In this document: piece after piece, positions 7,789 through 17,515 of the stretch
How positions within the stretch are numbered: position 1 is the first letter of the stretch
How the letters are laid out: each line of letters starts with the position of its first letter
Origin: Candidatus Aminicenantota bacterium
Lineage (GTDB): Bacteria; Acidobacteriota; Aminicenantia; UBA2199
DNA length: 36,086 nt
NCBI GenBank assembly: GCA_020355945.1
Contig: CP070627.1
Coordinates: 4,337,152-4,373,237, forward strand
Reading direction: 5' to 3'
Made by a program: the position numbers and the translations under genes
The notes under the pieces: model-generated
Seen by the model: the letters and a program-made list of their open reading frames with translations, nothing else
What the model was told of the DNA's origin: nothing
The model's database searches: none

Positions 7789-9237
7789 ATGCAAAAGTTG
7801 GAGAAAAAAAATATCGAAGATATCCTGTCCTTAACCCCGATGCAGGAGGGTATGCTCTTTCATTACCTGGAAGACCCCGGGAGTGATTTTTATTTTGAAC
7901 AATTAAGCCTGGATATCTCCGGTGATATTGAGATACCGGCTTTTGAGCAGGCATGGAATTTTGTGATCGAGACCAATGAGATGCTGCGAACCGTATTTCG
8001 CTGGGAAAAGGTAGAGCGCCCCATGCAAATTGTTTTAAAAAAATATAAACTTCAACCGCGGTATTATGATTGTTCGGAGCCAGGTGGAGATGCCAGGGAC
8101 AAGAAACAGGTGCTGGAAGAGATAAAAGAAAGAGACAGGAAAGAAAAATTTGATTTGCGGGATGTACCCTTCCGGGTAACTTTATGTCGAATTGACAGGG
8201 GAAGATATGAGATGATTATCAGTAATCATCATATTTTATATGACGGCTGGAGTAACAGTATTATTATCAAAGAATTCCTGCAAGCCTATAGTGATCTATC
8301 CAGGGGAAAAATTCCCATCAGACCGTTAAAGCATAAATTTAAGGAATTTGTTCAATGGGTGCACACCCAGGATACCCGCCTCCAGGAAAGCTTTTGGAGA
8401 GGTTACCTGGAGGGCTTTAAAAGCCCTACCCCACTTCCAATAACCCCAAAAAGAAGGAAAACCAGCAGAGATGTGAAACAGATAGAAGGTTATAAAATGA
8501 AATACCTGCCTGGGTTAAAGAGTGAGATCCAGCATTTTATACAGGAAAACAAGGTGACTTTTGCCACCTTGTTGTACAGTTCCTGGGGAATTTTATTGCA
8601 AAAATATAATAATACCCAGGATGTGGTTTTTGGTACCACCATATCAGGAAGACCCGGAAGAATAAAAGGTATCGAAAATATTGTCGGGTTATTCATAAAC
8701 ACGCTGCCATTAAGGGTGCAGACTTATGAGAAGGAAAAAATCCCGGAACTCCTGCGGCGCATCCAGGGGGACTTACAGTTGAGAGAAGAATATGCAGGAA
8801 CACCACTGGTTAAAATCAAAGAATACAGCCAGGTGAATCAACAGCAAGAGCTTTTTAATTCCATTGTGGTCATCGAAAATTACCCGCTAGAGGATAGGTT
8901 AACAGCGGATGATTACAGTTTGTTGGTGAATTCCCATTCAATCTTTGATATAACCAATTACGATCTCGCTCTATTTATAAATATAAACGAAGTGGTATTC
9001 TATTACAATGGTGGGCGTTTTGATGAAAAAAGCATAGAAACATTGTCAGAGCATTTTAAAAAGATGCTGCAGTGTATTGTTCAACTCCCGAACCTGGATA
9101 TTCTTGACCTGGATATCCTGTCAGAAGAGGAAAAGAGACAGATATTAAAGGGTGCCGGGAAAACAGCCCCTCCTGGTGCAAATTCGAAAAATAAGACAAT
9201 AGATGAATTGAAGACTGAAATTGCCTTTGAATTTTAA
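7789..9237 (+). CDS. Standalone NRPS condensation-domain protein
   Basis: A 482-residue protein made of one full condensation domain, which joins an upstream acyl or peptidyl thioester to the amine of the next carrier-bound residue. The opening motif LTPMQEGMLFHYL is at about residues 15-27 and the catalytic HHILYDG at 147-153. Later C-domain landmarks include a GTTISGR and a VGLFINTLPLRV stretch. The domain resembles the C domains that end NRPS-1 and NRPS-2, which sit after epimerisation domains and so are expected to be D-L type. A Gly/Pro/Ser/Asn-rich linker ends in a charged helix and the tail IAFEF. No Shine-Dalgarno site is visible before the ATG, and an in-frame TAA precedes it directly. 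It has no carrier or A domain, so it must act in trans, perhaps starting the chain or receiving one from a protein encoded elsewhere. Confidence 0.9.
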   Translation: MQKLEKKNIEDILSLTPMQEGMLFHYLEDPGSDFYFEQLSLDISGDIEIPAFEQAWNFVIETNEMLRTVFRWEKVERPMQIVLKKYKLQPRYYDCSEPGGDARDKKQVLEEIKERDRKEKFDLRDVPFRVTLCRIDRGRYEMIISNHHILYDGWSNSIIIKEFLQAYSDLSRGKIPIRPLKHKFKEFVQWVHTQDTRLQESFWRGYLEGFKSPTPLPITPKRRKTSRDVKQIEGYKMKYLPGLKSEIQHFIQENKVTFATLLYSSWGILLQKYNNTQDVVFGTTISGRPGRIKGIENIVGLFINTLPLRVQTYEKEKIPELLRRIQGDLQLREEYAGTPLVKIKEYSQVNQQQELFNSIVVIENYPLEDRLTADDYSLLVNSHSIFDITNYDLALFININEVVFYYNGGRFDEKSIETLSEHFKKMLQCIVQLPNLDILDLDILSEEEKRQILKGAGKTAPPGANSKNKTIDELKTEIAFEF

Positions 9238-9250
9238 AAAAGACTGTCAA

Positions 9251-9256
9251 AGGAGG
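9251..9256 (+). promoter_or_regulatory. Ribosome binding site that fixes the PP-loop enzyme start at 9263
   Basis: AGGAGG six bases before the ATG at 9263. The open frame extends back to 9221, overlapping the previous gene, but the family N-terminus begins exactly at the downstream Met. Confidence 0.75.
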
Positions 9257-9262
9257 TTATCC

Positions 9263-10378
9263 ATGAAAATATGCAGTGAATGTGTATTACCCGAAACTTA
9301 CCCGGGGATAGAATTTGATGAGCGTGGGGTATGTAATATCTGCCGGGCATACAAGGAAAAAGAAGAACATACCTTGAAAGAAGAGAGCTTTGCCAACGAG
9401 CAGGAATTAATTGCCTGCCTGGAGAAATACAAAAATCACAAAAATAGGTATGATGTATTGGTGCCTATAAGTGGCGGTGTGGATAGTTGTAATGTGTTAA
9501 TTACCATTGTTGAGAAATATGGACTCAAAGCTTTGGGTTTCCACAATGACCAGGGTTATGAAGATGAGATCGCCACAGCCAATGCCAGGAACCTTTGCAA
9601 AGCGTTAAATGTTGATCTGGTTATCAAGCAGCAAGATATCGGGTTTATGAGAAAACTTTACAAATACATTAATGAAACTCATGTGAAAGGGATGAACAGT
9701 TGTTACATATGTGGAAATATCTTATATATAAATGCATTGGAAACGGCGGACCAGTACAATATACCGCTGGTGATTAACGGGTATTCAAAGGGACAGGCGG
9801 CACAAATCCGCAGCCAGGATAAAGCCATTGAAATGCTGGAAAAACTATTGGAAATTTTCAGGGAAACCGCTGATAAGGAATTTGTCAACCAGTTCCTGGA
9901 GAAATATAATATTTTAAATAAACGGATTACCTACCAGGACAGGGAAGACCTGGAAAGGGAAGTGGATTGCAATAAAATGTTATTTATACCGTTTTATGTG
10001 TTTGATTTTAATAAAATTGACAAAGACCTGTTGAGAGAGAAAATTAAGGCACACTTTGACTGGAAACCTCAAAAGACCAGCTATCCCAAGCGAACCACCA
10101 ACTGTGAAATGATATGGTTAAATACTTATATGGATTTGCAGAAAATGGGATATTCCAACTACCATGTGGAATATGCGGAACTGGTGCGAAAGGGTGAGTT
10201 CACCCGTGAACAGGCCCTGAAGGACCTGGAATTTAATCCCCCGCCTGGGGTGGTGGAGCGGTTGGCAAAGCAAGTGGACGTGGATATAAGTAAATTTAAG
10301 AAAGGGGAACCGGAACAGCAGGAAAAAAACAAATCCGACGATAAGAAGGAACAAATTGAAATTGAATTTGGTTTTTAA
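9263..10378 (+). CDS. PP-loop ATPase, N-acetyl sugar amidotransferase-like (WbpG/PseA family)
   Basis: A 371-residue member of the adenine nucleotide alpha hydrolase (PP-loop) superfamily. The opening resembles N-acetyl sugar amidotransferases: C4-x-x-C7-V-L-P, then PGIEFDERGVC24-N-I-C27, Cys pairs that probably hold a metal. The ATP-pyrophosphatase loop is SGGVDS at 70-75, a third CxxC is at C147/C150, and NGYSKGQ follows near 172-178. In the sugar pathway the family adenylates a substrate carbonyl and transfers ammonia from a partner glutaminase to make an amidine. Here no sugar genes or glutaminase are nearby and the gene sits between two NRPS genes. It may therefore modify the peptide, giving an amidine, an amide or a thioamide; related PP-loop enzymes install thioamides in closthioamide and 6-thioguanine biosynthesis. 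The last 20 or so residues are Lys/Glu-rich and end IEIEFGF, matching the tails of neighbouring proteins. Confidence 0.85.
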   Translation: MKICSECVLPETYPGIEFDERGVCNICRAYKEKEEHTLKEESFANEQELIACLEKYKNHKNRYDVLVPISGGVDSCNVLITIVEKYGLKALGFHNDQGYEDEIATANARNLCKALNVDLVIKQQDIGFMRKLYKYINETHVKGMNSCYICGNILYINALETADQYNIPLVINGYSKGQAAQIRSQDKAIEMLEKLLEIFRETADKEFVNQFLEKYNILNKRITYQDREDLEREVDCNKMLFIPFYVFDFNKIDKDLLREKIKAHFDWKPQKTSYPKRTTNCEMIWLNTYMDLQKMGYSNYHVEYAELVRKGEFTREQALKDLEFNPPPGVVERLAKQVDVDISKFKKGEPEQQEKNKSDDKKEQIEIEFGF

Positions 10379-10393
10379 TTATTAATAGGAAAG

Positions 10394-11188
10394 GTGTTGA
10401 CTTTGGAACAGTACAACAACATTCTGTTATCTACCAGAAAATATAAGGCCCAAAGAGACTATTGGATTAAAGAGTTATGGAACCTGGACCCGGAATGGGA
10501 ACAGGCCCTCCACAACCATAAAGACATAGATCACCCCGGGATTTTCCCGGCGCAGGCAAAGATGGAGCACCTGGAGTGGGTGCTGCCGCCGGAACTGGCG
10601 GAAAAGACACTTAAGTTGAGTAAAAATTCTGATGTAACCCTTTATATTGTAATGTTGTCGGCTTTCTTCAGCTTTTTGTATAAATACACCGGCAAGGAAG
10701 ATTTATCTGCGGCCAGTCCTGTTTACCAGGGAATTGACCAACATTACCTGTTAAACGATATGGTGATTTTCAGAAAGATTATGTCACCGGATATCACCTT
10801 CAGGGAGATTTTAGTGGATATGAGGGAAACCTTTCTCCAGGTATGTGAGAACCAGGATTACCCATTTAACAAAGTGATTGAAGAGTTAAGCACCATATTT
10901 AAACAACCCGTTGATGGGTTATTGGGAGTGTTCTTTAGCTGCGAAAATATTCATAACCTGGAATCTATTGGCGATAAAAACAGCAGGCTTTCCGTATCAT
11001 TGATCAGGGAAGGGGGCGCCATCCGGTTTAATTTCCGGTTTAATGAGTCCTATTACAGTAGGGAAGAAATCCGACGGATGATCAAATATTTCAGCCGAAC
11101 CCTGGCATGCGTGCTGGCAGAGTTATCCGTACCATTATCCCGGGTCAGCCTTTTGACCGATGAGGAGAAAAAGCAGGTGTTATGGGAT
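10394..11188 (+). other. N-terminal half-condensation domain of NRPS-1
   Basis: The segment starts at a sequence like the middle of a C domain (RDYWIKELW, then a TLYIVMLSAFFSFLYKYTG helix) and runs to LTDEEKKQVLWDLN. It lacks the N-terminal lobe and the HHxxxDG active site. The stretch equivalent to the conserved GRxxxxxxxxxGxFVN region is degenerate (ASPVYQGIDQHYLLNDMVIF). It cannot condense amino acids alone. Confidence 0.8.
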
Positions 11189-14100
11189 TTGAATCAAACA
11201 CGGGCTCAATTCCCGGACCGGGAGACGATTCAGCAGGTATTGGAGCAGCAGGTGGAGAAAACCCCGGACAACAACGCGCTGGTGGGAGATGACCCCTGGC
11301 TTCCTATGACTTACCGGCACTTGAACGGTGTAATCAATTCTTTGGCACATTTATTGAGGGCAAGAGGGATAAAACCAGGCCATTTAGTGGGCGTCATGAG
11401 TGACCGGCCAATCGAAATGTTGATCGGTATCCTGGCGGTTTTAAAGGCTGGAGGCGCCTATTTGCCCCTTGACCCGGAATACCCGGAAGAGCGCATCCGT
11501 TATATCCTGAAGGACAGTAGTGCCGAATACTTCCTGGCTCAACCTGCCAGCACACCCGGCATATCTTTTGAAGCCGACATTATTGGCTTCGATATTGAGA
11601 ATATCCGGGAAGGTGATAATATCTGGCAGGGGAACCTGTCCAACCCCACATCTATAAACCGGGTGGAGGACCCGGCTTATGTTATTTATACTTCAGGATC
11701 AACCGGCAAACCCAAGGGAGTGCTGGTGGAACATCGCTCGGTGATGAACCTGGCATTTGCCCAAAAGAGAGAATTTAACCTAGATGAAGACGATAGGGTC
11801 TTGCAATTCTCATCTTTTTGTTTTGATGCCTCTGTGGAGCAGATTTTTATCACCCTGTTTAGTGGGGCTGGCCTGGTGCTGGTGGATCGAGAAACTTTAT
11901 TGGATGCCCACAGGTTTGAAGAATATGTATCTACTTATTCCGTGACTCACATCCATGCGGTACCTTCATTTTTGAAAGGGATGCAGGTGAAGGATACCCA
12001 TCGTTTAAAACGGGTGATTGCCGGGGGTGATGCATGCCCGGTTTCATTGGCTCAAACATGGTATTCCCGCTGTTGTTTTTACAATGAATACGGACCCACC
12101 GAAACCACGGTTACTTCCATTGAGTTCCTGGTGGAGTGTTTAGAGGGTTCCGGTCACCTGGTGCCCATCGGGACTCCCATCAGCAATACCACCGTCTATA
12201 TTTTGAACCGCTGGAGGGAACCCTGTCCTCCCGGGGCAGTGGGGGAATTATATATCGGCGGTCTGGGAGTGGCCAGGGGATATTTAAATCGCCCCGGGCA
12301 AACCGCAGCCAGATTCCTGGCTTCTCCCTTTGTACCAGGAGAACGACTGTACAGGACCGGTGATTTTGCCAGGTGGATGCCCCAGGGAAATATCGAATTT
12401 TTAGGACGAATCGATTACCAGGTAAAGATAAGGGGTTTCAGGATCGAACCGGGGGAAATAGAAAATCAATTGTTAAAAAAAGAGGGAATTACAGAAGCTG
12501 TTGTGGTGGCCAGGGAGGATCCTGGGGAAGGAAAATACCTGTGTGCTTATATTGCTGCGTCTCAAGAATTTACCGCTTCCGGGCTCCGGGCATTTTTATC
12601 CAATCGATTACCTTCCTATATGATCCCCTCTCACTTTGCTGCATTGGCAGAGTTTCCTTTAACGCCCAGTGGAAAAATCGATCGTAAATCCTTGCCCGAT
12701 CCGAAGAAGATTGCCCTGGGCAGCGATATGGAATACCGTGCCCCCGGCAATGAGCCAGAAAAGAAATTAGCGGAAATCTGGGAAAAAGTTTTAGGAAAAG
12801 ATCGCATCGGTATAGATGACAATTTCTTTATGATTGGTGGTGATTCCATCAAAACCATCCAGATCGCGGCACGAATGAAAGAAGCAGGGTACTGGCTTGA
12901 GGTGAAAGATATTTTGCAAAACCCCTGCATATCACAATTGGCCCCCCGGGTAGCCCGGTTGGAGCGAGTGGCTGACCAGTCGGTGCTGACCGGGATTATT
13001 CCCTTAACCCCCATACAAAAAGAATTTTTTGAATTTTCCCTGGAAAACCCCCATCATTTTAACATGTCCAGGACATTATCTTCACGTTTTCGATTGGAAG
13101 AAGATATGCTGAAGGCTGTATTTACCAGGATACAGGAGCATCATGATGTCCTGCGCGTTACCTTTAAAAGGGAGAATGGGGAGATTATCCAGGTAAACCA
13201 GGGGTTGGATTGCCCGTTTTCCCTCCAGGTTTTTGATTTAAGAGATAGAACAGATGCCGGGGCAGCGCTGGAAACCCGGGCTGAGGAGCTGCAGTCAAGC
13301 CTGGACCTGGGCACCGGGCCGCTGATGAAGTTGGGGTTGTTTCGCCTCGATGATGGAGACCGCCTGCTGGTGCTCTTTCATCACCTGGTGATAGATGGTA
13401 TTTCCTGGCGAATCCTGCTGGAAGATATGGAAACTTTATTCCAACAGTACCGGGAAAGACGACCCCTGGAGCTCCCTTTAAAAACCGATTCCTTCAAACT
13501 CCGGGCGGAAAAGTTAGCCCAATATGCCAACACGGAAGAATTTTTAAATGAGAAAAATTACTGGAAGCAACTGGAATCCCAACCCTTCCAGCCCATAACC
13601 AGGGATTTTGAAACAGGGGATAACCGCATAAAGAATATGGGCATGGTTTCATTTTCCCTGGGCCAGGAACATACCCGTCTTTTATTGACCCGGGTCAATG
13701 AAGCCTTTAATACGGAAATAAACGATATATTGCTTACCGCCCTGGGGGCGGCAATAAAAAGGGTGTTTGGCATTAAAAAGTTGTGCATTGCCCTGGAAGG
13801 GCACGGCCGGGAGGGAATTCTTAAGAACATGGACATCAACCGGACAGTGGGGTGGTTCACCACTGTATATCCCCTGGTATTGGATTTTTCTTACGAAGAT
13901 GACAGAGAGGATTTATCGCGTCAAATCAAGGAAATCAAAGAAACCCTGAGGCATGTGCCCAATAATGGAATTGGTTATGGGTTACTGAAATATCTAACCC
14001 GGCCAGAGCACAGAGAAGACCTGGATTTTAAATTAAAACCCCAGGTCAGTTTTAACTACCTGGGCCAGTTTGACACCGATGGGGAACAAATTTCCTTTGC

Positions 14101-15781
14101 CCGGGTTGAACCTTTTATTCAAAATTCCCTGGGAGAAAATGAGCGGAGAAAGTATGATTTTGATATTTCCGGCATCCTGGAGAACCAGCAGATAACCCTG
14201 TCGATTGCTTACAGTGATAAGCAGTACCGGCGGCAGACGGCCGAGGCCCTGGGAACTGCTTTTAAAGAGCAATTGTACCGGGTAATTTCTTATTGTTCCA
14301 CGCGGCACAGGAAGGAATTGACCCCTTCTGATTTCACCTACCGGGCACTGCCTCTAGAGACTGTTGACCGGCTGACCCGGCAGTATAACCATGCGGTGAT
14401 AGATATATACCCGTTGACACCCATGCAGGAAGGGATGTTGTTTTACGCCTTATATGATCAATCCTCTACCGCGTATTATAACCAGGTTTCCCTGCGGCTT
14501 CGCGGTGAATTGGATATACCTCTTTTTAAAAGAGCCTTAAATCAACTGTTTGAACGTTACCATATACTGCGGACATCCTTTAGCCATGAAAGATTGGACC
14601 GGCCGCTCCAGGTGGTTTTGAACCACCGGGAAGTGGATTTTTACTTCAAGGACCTAAGAGAACCGGGAATTGAAAAGGAACAATTTATCAAAGAATTTAA
14701 AGAAAATGACCGGAAACGTTACTTTCATTTGAATGAGGATGTCTTACTGCGGACGGCACTGTTCCGGGTGAAGGAGGATGAGTACCAAATCACCTGGAGT
14801 TACCATCACATATTGATGGATGGGTGGGGCTCAGCTATCTTAATTAAAGAATTCTTCCAGGTTTACGATGCTTATCGGGAAAAAAAGCCCCTGCGGCTGC
14901 CCCCGGTTAAACCCTATCGCACCTATGTGCAGTGGTTGGAACAACGGGATAAAAATATACCGGCAGAGTATTGGAAAAAATTGCTGGAAGGATATAACGA
15001 ACCAGTAAGTATTCCCAAAACCGGGGTTGCGGGTACGGATCATAAAGAATACCGTGAGCAAGAGGTTCGCCTGGTATTGGACAGAGAAAAGACCCAGGCC
15101 CTGGAAAACATCGCGGTAAAGAACCAGGTGATGGTAAGTACGCTTATACAAACCACCTGGGGAATCCTGTTGGCCAGGTACAATAATAAAGGCGATGTGG
15201 TATTTGGCCTGGTGGTATCCGGCCGCTCACATGAAATAGACGGGATCGAATCCATGGTGGGATTATTTATCAATACTGTCCCGGTGCGCATCCGGTATGA
15301 AAACGCCATAAAATTTAACCAGGCGGCGGTAAAGGTCCAGGCGCAAGCAATTGCAAGTGAGGCCCACCATTATTTTCCATTGGCGGAGATACAAGCCGGA
15401 AGCCGGATAAAGCAGAATTTATTTGATCATATTTTTTCATTTCACCCCTACCGGGCAGCGGAGCTGTGGCAAAACCTGTTAAACCCGTATAAAGAGGAGC
15501 ACGGGGGGGCAGCCTCAGACCTGGAGTTGTTAAAGGTGGAATCCATTGAACAAAGCAATTATGATTTTGTCATGATCGTGCTCCCGGGAGAAAAACTAGA
15601 GGTGATATTTAAGTATAACAGCAATGTATATGATGCTGAAACAGTACAACGGATGGCCGGGCACTTCCGGCACCTGCTGGAGCAAATTAGCACCAATGAA
15701 GAAATAAGCATCGGTGAATTAACACTGCTGTCGGAAGAGGAAAAAGACAGGCAGCCCTTGAAGGTTGACTTTAATTTTTAA
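10394..15781 (+). CDS. NRPS-1: half-C, A, T, E, C
   Basis: A 1795-residue synthetase. Residues 1-265 are only the C-terminal half of a condensation domain, with no HHxxxDG. The A domain spans about 275-775 (IYTSGSTGKPKG at 431-442, RTGDFAR at 654-660, catalytic K761). Pocket residues aligned by eye to GrsA read D, A, E, H, I, G, E, V, T plus Lys; the D-A-E start recalls Lys/Orn-type codes but no assignment is safe. The carrier serine is S818 in GGDSIKT, the GGDS form typical before an E domain. The epimerisation domain covers about 866-1310 (HHLVIDG at 996-1002, EGHGRE near 1135, NRTVGWF near 1149), so the residue is probably released as D. A D-L type C domain (HHILMDG at 1471-1477) ends the chain with tail KVDFNF. 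The start is uncertain: GTG 10394 gives the longest frame, while TTG 10403 follows AAAGGTG (10390-10396) with better spacing. Confidence 0.93.
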   Translation: MLTLEQYNNILLSTRKYKAQRDYWIKELWNLDPEWEQALHNHKDIDHPGIFPAQAKMEHLEWVLPPELAEKTLKLSKNSDVTLYIVMLSAFFSFLYKYTGKEDLSAASPVYQGIDQHYLLNDMVIFRKIMSPDITFREILVDMRETFLQVCENQDYPFNKVIEELSTIFKQPVDGLLGVFFSCENIHNLESIGDKNSRLSVSLIREGGAIRFNFRFNESYYSREEIRRMIKYFSRTLACVLAELSVPLSRVSLLTDEEKKQVLWDLNQTRAQFPDRETIQQVLEQQVEKTPDNNALVGDDPWLPMTYRHLNGVINSLAHLLRARGIKPGHLVGVMSDRPIEMLIGILAVLKAGGAYLPLDPEYPEERIRYILKDSSAEYFLAQPASTPGISFEADIIGFDIENIREGDNIWQGNLSNPTSINRVEDPAYVIYTSGSTGKPKGVLVEHRSVMNLAFAQKREFNLDEDDRVLQFSSFCFDASVEQIFITLFSGAGLVLVDRETLLDAHRFEEYVSTYSVTHIHAVPSFLKGMQVKDTHRLKRVIAGGDACPVSLAQTWYSRCCFYNEYGPTETTVTSIEFLVECLEGSGHLVPIGTPISNTTVYILNRWREPCPPGAVGELYIGGLGVARGYLNRPGQTAARFLASPFVPGERLYRTGDFARWMPQGNIEFLGRIDYQVKIRGFRIEPGEIENQLLKKEGITEAVVVAREDPGEGKYLCAYIAASQEFTASGLRAFLSNRLPSYMIPSHFAALAEFPLTPSGKIDRKSLPDPKKIALGSDMEYRAPGNEPEKKLAEIWEKVLGKDRIGIDDNFFMIGGDSIKTIQIAARMKEAGYWLEVKDILQNPCISQLAPRVARLERVADQSVLTGIIPLTPIQKEFFEFSLENPHHFNMSRTLSSRFRLEEDMLKAVFTRIQEHHDVLRVTFKRENGEIIQVNQGLDCPFSLQVFDLRDRTDAGAALETRAEELQSSLDLGTGPLMKLGLFRLDDGDRLLVLFHHLVIDGISWRILLEDMETLFQQYRERRPLELPLKTDSFKLRAEKLAQYANTEEFLNEKNYWKQLESQPFQPITRDFETGDNRIKNMGMVSFSLGQEHTRLLLTRVNEAFNTEINDILLTALGAAIKRVFGIKKLCIALEGHGREGILKNMDINRTVGWFTTVYPLVLDFSYEDDREDLSRQIKEIKETLRHVPNNGIGYGLLKYLTRPEHREDLDFKLKPQVSFNYLGQFDTDGEQISFARVEPFIQNSLGENERRKYDFDISGILENQQITLSIAYSDKQYRRQTAEALGTAFKEQLYRVISYCSTRHRKELTPSDFTYRALPLETVDRLTRQYNHAVIDIYPLTPMQEGMLFYALYDQSSTAYYNQVSLRLRGELDIPLFKRALNQLFERYHILRTSFSHERLDRPLQVVLNHREVDFYFKDLREPGIEKEQFIKEFKENDRKRYFHLNEDVLLRTALFRVKEDEYQITWSYHHILMDGWGSAILIKEFFQVYDAYREKKPLRLPPVKPYRTYVQWLEQRDKNIPAEYWKKLLEGYNEPVSIPKTGVAGTDHKEYREQEVRLVLDREKTQALENIAVKNQVMVSTLIQTTWGILLARYNNKGDVVFGLVVSGRSHEIDGIESMVGLFINTVPVRIRYENAIKFNQAAVKVQAQAIASEAHHYFPLAEIQAGSRIKQNLFDHIFSFHPYRAAELWQNLLNPYKEEHGGAASDLELLKVESIEQSNYDFVMIVLPGEKLEVIFKYNSNVYDAETVQRMAGHFRHLLEQISTNEEISIGELTLLSEEEKDRQPLKVDFNF

Positions 15782-15792
15782 GGAGCCCGATT

Positions 15793-17478
15793 ATGCAAAG
15801 AACAATTGATTGTTTGTTTATCGGCCATAACGATATCAACTTTGCCGATTATGAAAAGAGCATCCGGGGGATGGGATGTCATTCCGGCGCTTACCGGGAT
15901 TTAAACCTGAATTTTATCCGCTGCAATGATAAACCCTATACAGCGTCGGAGATTTTCAATCTTTTCTATTGCAGTAATAAGAACGGGAAATCCTCTCGAA
16001 AACCCTTACTGACAGGGGATACCTTTAGCGCCGCCATTGCCTATCTCGGCACCTATTTGCATCGAAGAGGTTTCAGTTTTGATTATGTGAATTCCTTCCA
16101 GGAAGAAAAAGAGGAATTGGTGGAAAAATTGAGACAAGAAAATATCCTTACTATAGCGGTTATCACCACGTTATATACCTCAGTGCTCCCCATCCTGGAA
16201 ATCATGGAGGTGATCAGGAAAAATAACCGCACTGCCAAAATAATCCTGGGCGGCCCCTTTATTCACACCCAGGTTCGTATCCTGTCGCAGGTTTCCCTGG
16301 AGTATCTTTTCGGAACAACCATCGGGGCGGATTACTATGTAGATAGTTCCCAGGGAGAAGCAGCGCTGACAGCGATTATTAGCAGTTTAAAAAATAATAA
16401 ACCCCTTTCCTCGATTCCCAATATTTATTATAAAAACAACGGCGGTTACCTGGCCACTCCCAAAGTAAGAGAAAACAATCCATTGAAGGAAAATATGGTA
16501 AACTGGGATTTATTTTCCCCCAGCGTGGGGGAAGTGGTCAATGTCAGGACCTCCATATCCTGTCCTTTTAGTTGTTCCTTTTGCGGATTCCCTGAACGGG
16601 CGGGAAAACATCAAACCGTACCGGCCCGGTTAATTATCCGGCAGTTGAAATCCCTGGAAACTATTTACACCGTAAAAATGGTTAATTTTATCGACGACAC
16701 CTTCAATGTCCCGGGGGAAAGATTTAAAGAGCTCCTGGGGATGATGATCAAACACAGAACCCGATTGCCCTGGACTTCCAATTTTCGATGTCAATTTGCC
16801 GACAGGGAAACGGTGTCATTAATGAAAGAAAGTGGATGTGAAGGGGTTTTCCTGGGTATTGAATCAGGAAATAATCAAATCCTTAAAAATATGAACAAAA
16901 GGGCTCTTGTGGAGAAGTATCTTGAAGGAATTGCTTTATTAAAGGAATTTGAAATCTTGACCATGGGCTCATTTATCATTGGTTTTCCCGGGGAGACCTA
17001 TGAAACAATCCAGGATACCCTCGGATTTATAAAAGAAAGTAACATCGATTTTTTCCAGGTTCAACTATGGTATTGTGAACCCATTACTCCAATTTGGGAA
17101 CAAAAAGATAAATATAACCTTGAAGGTGAAAGTTTTGAATGGAGTCACAAGACAATGGATTCGAAGCTGGCTTCCCACCGGGTTGAGGAAATTTTTTTAT
17201 CCGTTGAAACACCCATTTACGTCCCCCAGTATCATTTTGACTATACTAAAATCTGGTTTTTAAAACATCGCGGCATAACCCTGGACCAGGTTAAAGATTT
17301 TTTACGGGCCTTTAACAGGGGAATAAAACAAAAATTAACGGAACCGGCAAAACCGGAAATTGACATTGAAGTGATTAAGCAATTAAAGGATGCTCTCCGG
17401 CAAGATCATGATGTTGAAAATTTTTTTAATGAGAGAACAGACGCTCTTACCACCGATGATATCCAATTTAATTTCTAA
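15793..17478 (+). CDS. Cobalamin-type radical SAM enzyme, PhpK (P-methyltransferase) family
   Basis: A 561-residue protein with a B12-binding-like N-terminal region and a radical SAM core. The opening resembles the PhpK family, with GMGCHSGAYRDLNLNF near 26-41 and YLGTYLHRRGFSFDYVNSF near 84-102. The cobalamin-domain strands AVITTLYTS and IILGGPFIHTQ follow. The [4Fe-4S] motif is C257-PFS-C261-SF-C264, and GIESGNNQILKNM is the usual GxIxGxxE-type SAM strand. PhpK itself methylates phosphorus in the bialaphos pathway; family members in NRPS operons probably methylate carbon or other inert centres of the peptide, so phosphorus chemistry is not implied here. AGGAG lies seven bases before the ATG. 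The gene starts 11 bases after NRPS-1 ends. The C-terminal 60 residues are Lys/Asp-rich and end DDIQFNF. Confidence 0.9.
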   Translation: MQRTIDCLFIGHNDINFADYEKSIRGMGCHSGAYRDLNLNFIRCNDKPYTASEIFNLFYCSNKNGKSSRKPLLTGDTFSAAIAYLGTYLHRRGFSFDYVNSFQEEKEELVEKLRQENILTIAVITTLYTSVLPILEIMEVIRKNNRTAKIILGGPFIHTQVRILSQVSLEYLFGTTIGADYYVDSSQGEAALTAIISSLKNNKPLSSIPNIYYKNNGGYLATPKVRENNPLKENMVNWDLFSPSVGEVVNVRTSISCPFSCSFCGFPERAGKHQTVPARLIIRQLKSLETIYTVKMVNFIDDTFNVPGERFKELLGMMIKHRTRLPWTSNFRCQFADRETVSLMKESGCEGVFLGIESGNNQILKNMNKRALVEKYLEGIALLKEFEILTMGSFIIGFPGETYETIQDTLGFIKESNIDFFQVQLWYCEPITPIWEQKDKYNLEGESFEWSHKTMDSKLASHRVEEIFLSVETPIYVPQYHFDYTKIWFLKHRGITLDQVKDFLRAFNRGIKQKLTEPAKPEIDIEVIKQLKDALRQDHDVENFFNERTDALTTDDIQFNF

Positions 17479-17515
17479 TCAGTATATTGGGAAATAAATA
17501 AAGGAGAATATTGAT

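Noticed and set aside
15793..17478. Phosphinothricin-type pathway, from the PhpK-like enzyme
   Set aside because: No phosphonate biosynthesis genes are visible, and PhpK-family enzymes occur in NRPS operons, so a phosphorus product is not supported.
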